Source: Salinispora fenicalii (GTDB taxonomy: Bacteria; Actinomycetota; Actinomycetes; Mycobacteriales; Micromonosporaceae). From it: DNA of 64,000 bases. The notes under the pieces are model-generated. The model had not been told where the DNA came from and did no database searches. It was given only the letters and a program-made list of their open reading frames with translations. The translations under genes were made by a program, and so were the position numbers. The first letter of the stretch is position 1, and every line of letters starts with the position of its first letter. Location of the stretch: assembly GCF_000514815.1 (NCBI RefSeq), contig NZ_KI911471.1, positions 559,062 to 623,061 of the forward strand. The letters run 5' to 3'. Below, in pieces: positions 26,581 through 34,903 of the stretch.

Positions 26581-27730
26581 TCAGCCGATGATCTCGGTGG
26601 GGTCGGTGAGCCAGACCTGTTGCCTGACTTGTGACCCGCCGGGGGTGATGGTCACACCGATGTGTGGGCGGTCGGGCTTGCCGTGCGCGCTCCACCGGCT
26701 GTAGAGGTCCTCCACCTCGGTCCACAGCCGACGCGGCCCGCCCTGTTCCACCGTGCGGGTGGAGATGTCGTGGTACGCCCATGAACCATCCGGGTGGACA
26801 AGCCACTGCACCGGGCCCTCCGGTGTCGAGGCGCGCCACGTCGGGCAGCTGCAGCGCCACCAGCGCGCTCCACGCCCCGCTGTCGTCGGCCAGCGGGCCG
26901 GGTAGGTGGGTCTCGTGCATCTCCCCGGTGGCCTGGGATGCGGCGCGGACGAGCGCCGAGGTTCGCACGGTGGGGCAGGAGCGTAGCGGCATGAACGAGC
27001 CGTAGTCGTCGAGCAGGTGCCCGCTGGCCGCGCCGGTCTCGTCCACGGTCAGCCGCAGCAGCAGCCCACCGCCGATCTCGCGGTGCAGGCTGGTCAGGAT
27101 CAACCCGCCGGGGCGGGTCTGTGCGAGCCAGCCCGCCGGCACCTGGGGCACCGAACAGGCGGCGATGATCCGGTCGTAGGGGGCGTTGCCGGCGTAACCT
27201 GCCGCGCCGTCGCTGGCGGCCACTGTGGGGGCGTAGCCGACAGCGGCCAATGACCGCCGCGCCCGCCGCACCAGCCCGGCATCGATGTCGACGGTGGTGA
27301 CCAGCGGCGAGCCGAGCCGGTGCGCCAGAAGCGCCGCGTTGTATCCGGTGCCGGTGCCGACCTCCAACACCCGGTGCCCGTCGGCCACGGCGAGCGCGTC
27401 CAGCATGACGGCCATGAGGGCCGGCTGGGTGCTGGAGCAGGTCGGCACGCCGTCGAGCGGGCCGTAACGCCGGGACTCCTCCCAGCGGGCGTCGTCGCCA
27501 TCGAGCTGGGTGGGGAGCACGCGGTCGGAGTAGATCAGCTCCAGTGCGCCTGGATCGTTCGCGTCGACCGCTTCGTACCGGCTGTGGTCTGGGGTCTGGC
27601 GGAAGAAGCGGGGCAGGAACAGGTGGCGGGGCACAGTGGCAAACGCCGGCTGCCACGCCTCGGTGAGCCAGCCGTGGCCGGTCAGCTCGTGTACGAGCCG
27701 GTTGCGCGCCCGTTCAGCGGTGGCCGTCAT
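26581..27730 (-). pseudogene. PIMT-like methyltransferase of the ATP-grasp RiPP system, single-base frameshift
   Basis: The N-terminal ~300 codons encode a protein-L-isoaspartate O-methyltransferase-like domain (HLFLPRFF; SADO-binding VLEVGTGTGYNAALLAHRLG; YDRIIAACSVPQVP). Near 26813-26818 (GGGCCC) the frame changes: the original frame runs into Arg/Pro-rich nonsense, while the frame one base over continues with VQWLVHPDGSWAYHD and ends at 26581. The span is 1150 bases, one more than 383 codons, consistent with one inserted base. The intact protein would match the ~380-residue methyltransferase of ATP-grasp peptide maturase systems, which makes aspartimide in graspetide-type peptides. It overlaps the ATP-grasp gene by ATGA. 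A sequencing error in the GC run is possible. Confidence 0.78.
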
Positions 27731-28683
27731 CTTGTCTCCTTGGTCAGAGCATCGGCTATCGCGGCGGAGATGGGTAGCCCGGTGGCGTCTTGCAGCCACG
27801 CCCACTGCCCATTCGGGTTGATCTCCAGGAAGGTCCATTCATCCTGCGGGGTGACGACGAAGTCCAGCGCGCCGAAGCGCAGCCGCAGCCGGGCCAGCAG
27901 CCGGGACACCGCCTCGCGGACCTGATCGGGCACAGTCACCACCGAGTACGACAGGTGGTCGTAATCGGTGCGCCAGTCCAGTCTGGCCGCCTCGGAGGCG
28001 CCGTCGAGGCGTACGGCGAAGTACACCTCGTCAACGACTGTCAGCCGCACCTCGTACGCCTTCTCCACCTGCTTCTGGAAAAGGTGTGCGGTGCCGGAAA
28101 CCGTGTGATCGATCTCCTCGGCGCACACCCGGTTTGTGTAGATCAGCTTTACGGCGCCGGCCTCGGTGAGCACACCGGAGCCGAGCGGCTTGACGACCGC
28201 GCCGCCGTGCTCGCGCACGAATCGCTTGGCCGCCGCCGGCTCATTCGTGATCAATGTCGGGGGCAGAGACAGCCCGACCGAGCCGGCGGTCGCGAGCTGG
28301 GCCGGCTTGTACTCGGCACGGGCGATGTCATGTGGGTGGTTGAGCCACCTTGGGTGCGCGGGGAGCACCCCGCCCAGGCCCATGCGTGCCTCGCGGAGAG
28401 CCCAGCGGCGCTCTTCGTCGGTCAGGTGCGCCGGCAGCCCGAACGCCGTTGGGCGACGGTAGTAGGCGCACCCGAGGCTGTGCAGCGCGGCGCGGCGACC
28501 GGGGAGGCGGAGGCTGCCGCGCCAGCCTCCGCCCCACCGCGCGACGAGGGTCAACCGCTGCGGGAAGTCGCCGGGGTCGCACCGGAACACCGGCACGTCC
28601 CGTGCTGCCAGCTCCGCCACCACATAGTCTGCGGTCACGTCGTACGGCTGGGTCAGCACCAACACCGTGCGCTCGTCGCCCAC
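27727..28683 (-). CDS. ATP-grasp peptide ligase (graspetide maturase)
   Basis: A 318-residue ATP-grasp enzyme of the MvdD/TgmB type that joins side chains of a ribosomal precursor by ester or amide bonds. Visible features: N-terminal VLVLTQPYDVTADYVVAEL; GGAVVKPLGSGVL for nucleotide binding; QKQVEKAYEVRLTVV; and the Mg-binding end FGALDFVVTPQDEWTFLEINPNGQWAWLQDATG. GTG start at 28683. It follows the precursor gene by four bases and overlaps the methyltransferase gene, the usual order of this system. Confidence 0.9.
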   Translation of the reverse strand: MGDERTVLVLTQPYDVTADYVVAELAARDVPVFRCDPGDFPQRLTLVARWGGGWRGSLRLPGRRAALHSLGCAYYRRPTAFGLPAHLTDEERRWALREARMGLGGVLPAHPRWLNHPHDIARAEYKPAQLATAGSVGLSLPPTLITNEPAAAKRFVREHGGAVVKPLGSGVLTEAGAVKLIYTNRVCAEEIDHTVSGTAHLFQKQVEKAYEVRLTVVDEVYFAVRLDGASEAARLDWRTDYDHLSYSVVTVPDQVREAVSRLLARLRLRFGALDFVVTPQDEWTFLEINPNGQWAWLQDATGLPISAAIADALTKETR

Positions 28684-28687
28684 CGGT

Positions 28688-29032
28688 TCAGTCCTCGGTG
28701 TGGTCGGTGTCGGAATCCATGCTCTTGTGCCCGTCCGAGGTTCGGGTGCTGGTTGCCCCGGTCGAGTGCTTGCCCAGGACCGGGGTTCCCGTGGGGTCGA
28801 CCGACATCTGTCGGTCCGGGTCGTAGCGAACCGTGGTCAGGTTCACCGGAATCGGCCGTGCTGGCACGGTGGCGAAGCGGAGCGTGAACGGACGCCGGTC
28901 GGTAGAGCTCGGCTGCGCGCCGTCGTCGCTGCCAACAGCATCTAGCGGGCGACCCAGAGGTAGGTACCCGGCGGTCGGGTACAGCGGGTCGTCGGTAACC
29001 GGACGCGACAGAACTGGGCTTGTCGGGGACAT
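28688..29032 (-). CDS. ATP-grasp-modified RiPP precursor
   Basis: A 114-residue precursor; ATG at 29032 follows GGAGG. The leader holds the segment RRPFTLRFATVPARPIPVN and TTVRYDPDRQ (about 46-74), matching the conserved region of putative ATP-grasp-target RiPPs. The last ~27 residues (88-114) are almost only Ser, Thr, Lys, His, Gly and Asp/Glu, i.e. alternating donors and acceptors for side-chain ester or amide links. Asp100-Gly101 is a chemically favoured site for aspartimide formation by the partner methyltransferase. Core boundaries and the cross-link pattern are inferred. Confidence 0.82.
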   Translation of the reverse strand: MSPTSPVLSRPVTDDPLYPTAGYLPLGRPLDAVGSDDGAQPSSTDRRPFTLRFATVPARPIPVNLTTVRYDPDRQMSVDPTGTPVLGKHSTGATSTRTSDGHKSMDSDTDHTED

Positions 29033-29122
29033 GAAGCCTCCTGGCAGGGTCAATGGGGATGGATCGACGGATTGGCCTTCAGCGGTGCGAGGGTGCCCGC
29101 GCATGGGCTACGTTGGTCTGGC

Positions 29123-29377
29123 TCATGCGGCACTCTCGGCGGCTAGTTCGGTCGCGTCGGTGTTGCCGAATCGCTCTCGGACAGCCTGCGCCCATCGGGA
29201 CTGTTCACACGGGACCGGTGCCAGCCGTGCCCACCAGTCGAGGCAACCCGCGCAGATTCCACCGCGGTTTGTGTGGGAAGCGAGAACCGCCTCGGCGCAG
29301 GCCAGCAGTTCCCGTATTTCGGGGAGTGTGGTCTCGGCTCCCACTGCGACCGAAAGGTTCGGCTCGCCTCGCCGCAT
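29123..29377 (-). CDS. Small protein with CxxC motif, unknown function
   Basis: 84 residues. The ATG at 29377 follows GAGGGGGG and overlaps the stop of the preceding gene. The middle has RGGICAGCLDWWARLAPVPC, three Cys that might bind metal. It lies directly upstream of the ATP-grasp precursor on the same strand, so is probably co-transcribed. I do not recognise a characterised family. Confidence 0.6.
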   Translation of the reverse strand: MRRGEPNLSVAVGAETTLPEIRELLACAEAVLASHTNRGGICAGCLDWWARLAPVPCEQSRWAQAVRERFGNTDATELAAESAA

Positions 29378-29733
29378 CAGAGCCCCCCTCTCGATTGGTG
29401 CGGCCAGGCCCCGGAGCGGGGAGACACTCCAACGGTGCGCGGCACCACCTCGGCGGAGTGCGACATTGATATCGGCGATACTCGACGCACCGCCTTGAAC
29501 CAGCCGGGTCTGTCCATTTGCCGGACGCCGATCAGGTGCGGCTCGGTCAGCCCTGGCACCCAGCGAGGCAGCCGCAGCGCGATTGCGAACAACCGTGATG
29601 CCTGTTCTTGATCGGCGCAGGGGCCGGGAACGCCGCATGTCCGGCACCGGCCATGGGCGCTCGACACGCTATGCCGCTCCAGCACTGTCTGTGTGTGTTC
29701 GATGTGATCATCGTGGCCGAAATACGTTGCCAT
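29377..29733 (-). CDS. Small Cys-containing protein, unknown function
   Basis: 118 residues. The ATG at 29733 is preceded by GGGAGG at ideal spacing; the longer open frame upstream has no such site. The segment HGRCRTCGVPGPCADQEQA has three closely spaced Cys, a short pattern seen in many actinomycete small proteins near HTH/TPR regulators. First gene of the probable operon leading to the ATP-grasp RiPP genes, divergent from the regulator at 30037. Confidence 0.6.
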   Translation of the reverse strand: MATYFGHDDHIEHTQTVLERHSVSSAHGRCRTCGVPGPCADQEQASRLFAIALRLPRWVPGLTEPHLIGVRQMDRPGWFKAVRRVSPISMSHSAEVVPRTVGVSPRSGAWPHQSRGGL

Positions 29734-30036
29734 CTGTACACCTCCCAGGTGGCGGGCGCGCGCCGTTGCAGCAGCACGGCAACCCGCGTCCAACGGCGCG
29801 CGCCTCACTCTCACCCGCCACCACGGCGATCGATACGACACGAAGCAGCGGGGGTCATCAACTGTTCCGTTGAGCACTCCTGATAGGACGAGTCGTGTCT
29901 GCTGACGCTTGACGATCCTTCCGGAGTGATCGGCGGTACCTATAGCGAACCGCGAATCATGCTCTGTGGGTATGCTCTCGAGCATCGAGAACCGGTGAAC
30001 GTGGTGAAAGATCATCAGTGTTGCGGGAGGCGAACT
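29734..30036. promoter_or_regulatory. Divergent promoter region of the ATP-grasp locus and the TPR regulator
   Basis: About 300 bases between two divergent, well-started genes. It must contain both promoters. I see no clear long inverted repeat or consensus -10/-35 pair that I would defend. Confidence 0.4.
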
Positions 30037-31431
30037 GTGGCGCGCAACAGCGTTGGCAACGCCAAGCTCGTGGCGGCGATTGCCGAAGCCGGCCTGTCCC
30101 ATGCCCAAATTGCAAGGGTCGTCGCACAGGTTGCTATCGAGAGTGGAGTCACGGAGTGCGCTGGCATCGGCCGTTCCCATGTCTCGCACTGGGTCCGAGG
30201 CACGATGCCCTCGGGACGGGCGCCGCTGATCTTGGTCGAAGCTCTGTCCAGGAAGCTCCAACGCGTCGTAACCCTCGAAGAGATCGGGCTACCACCTCAA
30301 CCGTCGCTCTCTCTGGACGGGCTTGACTGGCACGCCGATACGCTGGTCGGGCTAACGGATCTGGGGAGAGTGGACGTGGACGCTGAGCGTAGACGGGTGC
30401 TGGCCACCGCCGCCTACTCACTTGCCGCGCTGACCCTGCCGAGCGGGTCGCGGTGGAGCGAGATGGTGAATCGGGGGCGTGCACGTGGTGGCGCCGAGGG
30501 GCACGCGGTAGGGCGGAGCGACGTCGAAGCCGTTCGAGACATGGTGTCGCTGTTCTCCCATGTGGATCAACGCCGTGGTGGGGGTCATGCACGCACCGCT
30601 GTTGTTCAGTACCTCACGGCTGATGTGTCCGTGCTTCTCCGGGGCCGGTATGCGGACGAGCAGGTGCGCCGAGACATGTTTACGGCGGCAAGCGAACTAG
30701 CGTATCTTTCGGGATGGATGGGGTTCGACAACGGGGAACACGCGTTAGCCCAACGCTATTTCAGCTCCGCTGTCAAGCTTGCGGCCGAGGCCGGTGATCC
30801 AGCAATGGCGGCGCATGTCCTCCGCGCAATGGCCCATCAGGCGGTAGACCTGGGGCATCGCAGAGAGGCGCTCGAGCTTTCCACTGCCTCTGTTGATCGA
30901 ACGCGGTACCTCGCCGCTAGTCCACGTGAACGGTCCTTGCTCGGTGTCGTTCATGCTCGTGCTCTCGCCGCTAATCGAGAAGCCAAAGCTGCAGCCGAGG
31001 CGCTATTGCGGGCGGAGAGCGATCTTGCTACGGCCTCTCAAGGGGACGACGAGCCGGGGCGGGTCTTCTTTTTCGGTCAGGCAAGTCTCGGTCATGAGAC
31101 GGCCTGCGCGCTGCGTGACACCGGAGATCTCAGAGCTGCGACCAGCCAATTTCGCCTGAGCGTACGTACCCGCAAGGCGTCATCCTTCACCCGTACGCAC
31201 GCGGTCACGCTTGGCTACCTCGGAATGGTGCAGGCTCGGCAGGGGGACCTAGAAGAAGCATGTGCTACCTGGTCAAGATCGCTTGACGCTATGGAGGGTG
31301 TTCGTTCTGGTAGGGCTCGACAAGTCGCAGCTGAGATGAGGGCCACACTCTCGCCATTTCGGCAAGCGAGGAACGGCGCTGTTGCTGAAGTCGATGCCCG
31401 CGCGGAACGCTATCTAGCCATCTTCTCGTAA
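30037..31431 (+). CDS. HTH regulator with C-terminal TPR repeats
   Basis: A 464-residue protein. The GTG at 30037 follows GGGAGG by six bases; the open frame upstream has no site. Residues ~5-95 resemble an XRE-like helix-turn-helix (VAAIAEAGLSHAQIARVV; IGRSHVSHWVRGTMPSGRAPLILVEALSRKL). From ~190 onward the protein is all helical with TPR-like units (ALAQRYFSSAVKLAAEAGDPAMAAHVLRAMAHQA). This is the actinomycete class of sporulation or peptide-sensing regulators. Divergent from the ATP-grasp locus, so a plausible controller of it. Confidence 0.78.
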   Translation: MARNSVGNAKLVAAIAEAGLSHAQIARVVAQVAIESGVTECAGIGRSHVSHWVRGTMPSGRAPLILVEALSRKLQRVVTLEEIGLPPQPSLSLDGLDWHADTLVGLTDLGRVDVDAERRRVLATAAYSLAALTLPSGSRWSEMVNRGRARGGAEGHAVGRSDVEAVRDMVSLFSHVDQRRGGGHARTAVVQYLTADVSVLLRGRYADEQVRRDMFTAASELAYLSGWMGFDNGEHALAQRYFSSAVKLAAEAGDPAMAAHVLRAMAHQAVDLGHRREALELSTASVDRTRYLAASPRERSLLGVVHARALAANREAKAAAEALLRAESDLATASQGDDEPGRVFFFGQASLGHETACALRDTGDLRAATSQFRLSVRTRKASSFTRTHAVTLGYLGMVQARQGDLEEACATWSRSLDAMEGVRSGRARQVAAEMRATLSPFRQARNGAVAEVDARAERYLAIFS

Positions 31432-31467
31432 GGTGCAGAATTTGCAGATCGGGACAGGGAGGGTCGA

Positions 31468-31959
31468 ATGGGCGAGGCTTTTACCGTGGAACCAATCGCA
31501 CACGTCGTGGGAGGAAGGACCGAACCGACTGACGACTACTGGGGAGGGGTAAGGGCGATTGTTCGAATCGACGAGAAGCGCTTCACCCCGGAATCTGCCA
31601 AAGGGCTTGACGCGTTCTCTCACCTCGAAGTCGTTTTTCGCTTCCATCTTACGGACCCAACGGACCTTAACCTTGGCGCCCGCCGGCCACGAGACAACCC
31701 AGACTGGCCGGAAGTGGGTATCTTTGGTCACCGAAACATGAGACGGATCAACTGGCTTGGCGTGTCGCGCTGCCGTCTGCTCAAAGTGGATGGCCTAGAC
31801 CTTCACGTTGAGGGGCTCGATGCGGTTGACAGCACGCCGGTGCTTGATATCAAGCCATGGTTTGTTGAGTTCGGTCCCCGTGGCGAGGTGTGTCAAGCGC
31901 ACTGGACGACCGACATGCTCGGTGATTACTTCGCCGCGCAGCCAACCCGTACGGAATAG
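31468..31959 (+). CDS. TsaA/TrmO-family (UPF0066) SAM-dependent protein
   Basis: A 163-residue protein with the family features VEPIAHVVGGR at the start, DDYWGGVRAIVRIDE, LDAFSHLEVVFRFH, RPRDNPDWPEVGIFGHRNMRRINWLG and VLDIKPW. TrmO methylates N6-threonylcarbamoyl-adenosine at tRNA position 37 with SAM. The typical RxNxxG-type end of the loop is modified here (RRINWLG), so substrate may differ from canonical TrmO. Follows the TPR regulator by 36 bases. Confidence 0.78.
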   Translation: MGEAFTVEPIAHVVGGRTEPTDDYWGGVRAIVRIDEKRFTPESAKGLDAFSHLEVVFRFHLTDPTDLNLGARRPRDNPDWPEVGIFGHRNMRRINWLGVSRCRLLKVDGLDLHVEGLDAVDSTPVLDIKPWFVEFGPRGEVCQAHWTTDMLGDYFAAQPTRTE

Positions 31960-32348
31960 GGCATCGGTAGCATTGACCCTCGGCGTTCTGGGGGCAGTGG
32001 ATCGGAGAGCGCTCTCGCCACAGTCATGGCATTTTGATTTAGCCCATTGGCGCTTGCGCTGATGCTGGCAAGTAGCGTGTGGGCTACTGACTGCCCGCCA
32101 CCGATTGATGATGTCCAGGAGCACGGCATCCCAGTGCGAGCACTATGTGACGAGTTGGCAGGCGCCAATGAGTCAGAGCGAGCCAGGCGTGCTGTCATTC
32201 GGAGGGGAATTGGTTGATCGGGGGTGATGAAGGAAGGCCCAGGTCCGCGCCCGGGTCTGCTGGCACGCCGGCCGCAGGGGTAGCGCCACTTCCCCGATGG
32301 ATGCTGTGGAGTTGACCCCGACGCAGCGTCATGGTTTGCGATGGTCGT
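31960..32348. other. Intergenic region with one doubtful 51-codon frame
   Basis: A frame at 32062-32217 (plus) contains DVQEHGIPVRALCDELAGAN and looks protein-like at its end, but it has no ribosome binding site. It may be a gene remnant. Nothing else is supported. Confidence 0.3.
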
Positions 32349-33584
32349 ATGAGCAAGGTGTCCTGGGCCTATTTGACCTCCTACGTCCTATCCATGCTGG
32401 GGAACTCCATTGCCGGGGTGGTCCTGCCGTTGCTGGTCCTGCAGATCACCGGCAGCGTGCTCGCCACCGGTGCGGTCGCCGTTGCCTCGGCGCTGCCCGC
32501 AGCCGCCGCGGGGCTGGTCATGGGCGTGGTGATCGACCGGATCAACCGGCGTACGGCCGCTGTGCTCACCGATGTGATCTCCGCGCTCTCGATTGCCGCG
32601 CTTCCCTTGGTCGATGCCGCCGTCGGGCTCGCGCTCGGCTGGTTCGTGCTGTTCGCGGTGATTGGCTCGTTCGGCGACGTGCCGGGGCTGACCGCCCGGG
32701 AAGCGATGATCCCGGGCATCATCCGGACCGGGCGGATGAGCACCGAGCGGTTGTTGGGGCTGCGCGAGGCGCTCGGCGCAATGGTCATGCTGATCGGGCC
32801 GGCGGTCGGGGCGGTGCTGATCGCGGCGTTTGACGGAGCCGCCGTGCTGTGGGTGACCGCGGCGACCTCGGCCGCGGCCGCGGCGGTCACGATGCTCATC
32901 CCGCGTGAGGCCGGCGTGGTCCCGGCTGCTGTGATCCCGGCAGACGAGGCCGTGCCGCAGCGGGTGATGCTGCGTGACGGCTGGCATACCCTGCGCCGTT
33001 CGCCGTTCCTGCTGGCCACCACCCTGATCAGTGCCGGTGTGGTGGTGGTTCTGGCCGGCTTTCAGGCGCTGGTCCTGCCGGTATACTTCACTCTGCAGCA
33101 GCGGCCTGAGCTGCTCGGACTGGTGCTCAGCTCGCTCGCTATCGGACTGCTGATCGGCGGCGGGACGTACGCCGCGGCGGGCAGCCGGGGCCGGCGGCGT
33201 ACCTGGTTCCTGACCGGAGTGCTGATCATGATCGCCGGCTTCAGCGCTATGGCGACGCTGGCGAGCCCGTGGATAGTGCTCGGCGCCGCGGCTCTGGTCG
33301 GGCTCGGCAACGGGCTGTTCGGCAGCCTGATCGGCGTGCTCATGGTCGAGCGAATTCCGGACGCGATGCGCGGTCGGGTGATGAGCCTCCAGAACTCGCT
33401 GCTCACCCTCGCCCCGGCACTCGGTATGGGCGGCGCCGCACTGCTGGTCGCGGAGTTCAGCGCTCGGACCGGCGCGATCGTCCTCGCCCTCATCTGGCTC
33501 ATCACCGGCGTGGCCGCGATCGGCGCACGGGCACTGCGCGACCTGGAACCAAGGCCGGCACCCGAGGCCGAACTAGTAAGTTGA
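32349..33584 (+). CDS. MFS efflux transporter (macrolide-efflux type)
   Basis: A 411-residue protein with 12 hydrophobic segments, starting MSKVSWAYLTSYVLSMLGNS and carrying VMGVVIDRINRRTAAVLTD (loop 2-3 motif) and SAGVVVVLAGFQALVLPVYFTL. It belongs to the MefA/DUF3539-like drug exporters. An ATG at 32331 is an alternative start. A MerR regulator follows after 13 bases, so expression may respond to a ligand. It may protect against one of the nearby peptides, which is inferred from position. Confidence 0.8.
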   Translation: MSKVSWAYLTSYVLSMLGNSIAGVVLPLLVLQITGSVLATGAVAVASALPAAAAGLVMGVVIDRINRRTAAVLTDVISALSIAALPLVDAAVGLALGWFVLFAVIGSFGDVPGLTAREAMIPGIIRTGRMSTERLLGLREALGAMVMLIGPAVGAVLIAAFDGAAVLWVTAATSAAAAAVTMLIPREAGVVPAAVIPADEAVPQRVMLRDGWHTLRRSPFLLATTLISAGVVVVLAGFQALVLPVYFTLQQRPELLGLVLSSLAIGLLIGGGTYAAAGSRGRRRTWFLTGVLIMIAGFSAMATLASPWIVLGAAALVGLGNGLFGSLIGVLMVERIPDAMRGRVMSLQNSLLTLAPALGMGGAALLVAEFSARTGAIVLALIWLITGVAAIGARALRDLEPRPAPEAELVS

Positions 33585-33597
33585 CCTGGAGGAACGG

Positions 33598-34338
33598 ATG
33601 AACAGTGGCGAAATCGCCCGGCTGGCCGGAGTCAGCGTCCGCACCCTGCGGCACTACCACCAGGTTGGGGTTCTTCCCGAGCCGGCACGGCGGGCGAACG
33701 GCTATCGCGAGTACACGGTGCACGACCTGGTGCTGCTGCTGCGCATCCGGCGGCTGGCCGAGGTCGGTATCCCCCTCGACGAAATTCCGCCGATACTGGG
33801 GGCCAGCGACCGGGCCCACGCTGTCCTCGACGAGCTCGACCGCGAACTGGCCGACCAGATCGATCGGCTCACCGCCCGCCGCAAGGTGATCGCCCAGCTT
33901 CGCGCCGCCGGAGCCGCCGCGGACACGCCGTCGGAACTGGCCGGCCTGCTCGCGAGCATTGGCAGCAGCGGCGGTCCGGACCTGCCGCCAGAGCTACTCA
34001 AACACGACCGCGAGGTAATCCTGCTGTTGCACCACCTTCTGGACGACAAGGGGCGGGCCGCGTTGATCGGGCTACTCAGTCAGGCCACCGAGCCGGACCG
34101 GCTGGCGGCCACCACCGCGCTGGCCGCCCGGTTCGCCGCGCTCGGGCCGGACACCGACGATGAGGAGATCGACCGGCTGGTCGTCGACTACCACCTCGCC
34201 CTGGGCCAGCTGAGCGCCGACGGGTGGACGGAATTGGATCCGCGGACCCATGCGCTGCTCCTGTCGTACCAGGAAACGGCTTTCAATGACGCCCAGCGTG
34301 AGCTTCTCGCCCGGCTGGCCAGTGTCGATCAGTCGTGA
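33598..34338 (+). CDS. MerR-family transcriptional regulator
   Basis: A 246-residue protein; GGAGG lies at proper distance before the ATG. The N-terminal 70 residues are a MerR winged helix (MNSGEIARLAGVSVRTLRHYHQVGVLPEPARRANGYREYTVHDL), followed by the dimer helix (DELDRELADQIDRLTARRKVIAQLRAAG). The ~130-residue C-terminal domain probably binds a drug-like effector. Likely controls the exporter just upstream. Confidence 0.88.
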   Translation: MNSGEIARLAGVSVRTLRHYHQVGVLPEPARRANGYREYTVHDLVLLLRIRRLAEVGIPLDEIPPILGASDRAHAVLDELDRELADQIDRLTARRKVIAQLRAAGAAADTPSELAGLLASIGSSGGPDLPPELLKHDREVILLLHHLLDDKGRAALIGLLSQATEPDRLAATTALAARFAALGPDTDDEEIDRLVVDYHLALGQLSADGWTELDPRTHALLLSYQETAFNDAQRELLARLASVDQS

Positions 34339-34526
34339 CCGACTGCGCGACACCCTCGCACACCATCGTCACCCGGGCTGACCTGGGCGTGGGACGGACC
34401 AGCACCGGCTCGCTACTTTTTCGCGCCGCCCTGGCCGCATCGGTGGAGACCGCCGTAGCCGTCCGCGACGGCCTCACCGTGCGACGGGACCCGCCCTCCT
34501 ACTCGAAGATCAATGCCTGGTCGTAG
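34335..34526 (+). CDS. Small protein of unknown function coupled to the MerR gene
   Basis: 63 residues; the GTG at 34335 overlaps the MerR stop (GTGA). The sequence (VTRADLGVGRTSTGSLLFRAALAASVETAVAV in the middle) has no domain I recognise. The frame ends one base before the terminator hairpin. The overlap argues for translation, but conservation is untested. Confidence 0.4.
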   Translation: MTDCATPSHTIVTRADLGVGRTSTGSLLFRAALAASVETAVAVRDGLTVRRDPPSYSKINAWS

Positions 34527-34527
34527 G

Positions 34528-34560
34528 ACGTCGGGCCACCCCCACGGGGTGACCCGACGT
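34528..34560. terminator. Bidirectional hairpin terminator between the MerR unit and the peptide precursor
   Basis: ACGTCGGG (34528-34535) pairs with CCCGACGT (34553-34560), and CACCCC (34537-34542) pairs with GGGGTG (34546-34551), with one C-A mismatch and a three-base loop. It lies 14 bases beyond the precursor stop on the minus strand and directly after the plus-strand gene. No T-run. Confidence 0.75.
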
Positions 34561-34574
34561 CGTACTGCTGTTGC

Positions 34575-34751
34575 TCAGGCCGAGCAACTGGTGGTGGAGG
34601 TGGTGCTGCTGCAGGTCGAGGTGGTGGCCGACGAGGAGCAGGAGGCGAGGATCGCCTCGGACGCGTCGGCGTAGTCGGAGATCGCGAAGGTCTCCGACTC
34701 CAGCTCCATGATCTCTTCGGCGAGGGCGTTGAGGTCGGTGTCGTGCTCCAT
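34575..34751 (-). CDS. Thiopeptide/TOMM-type precursor peptide
   Basis: 58 residues; GGGAGGAG lies six bases before the ATG. The leader (1-36) is acidic with the Leu/Ile-Glu pattern of thiopeptide leaders (EEIMELESETFAISDYAD) and ends in Leu-Ala. The core (37-58) contains 10 Ser, 7 Thr, 3 Cys and 2 Ala and nothing else; Cys 38, 47 and 56 are exactly nine residues apart, each preceded by Ser/Thr and followed by Ser. Every polar residue is a substrate for cyclodehydration or LanB dehydration. The enzymes encoded at 11776-26351 fit, although they are 8 kb away on the other strand. Leader/core boundary inferred. Confidence 0.82.
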   Translation of the reverse strand: MEHDTDLNALAEEIMELESETFAISDYADASEAILASCSSSATTSTCSSTTSTTSCSA

Positions 34752-34903
34752 GGTGACTCCTCCCGATTGACGTCCGGCCGGCGTGTCCGGTCGGCCCACC
34801 GCAAGCACACCCCAGGGCGCTTACCGATCGCCTGGTGTCGGCATCACACACCGCTGTCGCCCGATGTCAGTGACATGACAGCGGCGTCGGCTTGGCTGAC
34901 CTC

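Noticed and set aside
26431..26634. Possible small RiPP precursor after YcaO 2
   Set aside because: No ribosome binding site, no leader/core pattern and little Ser/Thr/Cys clustering.
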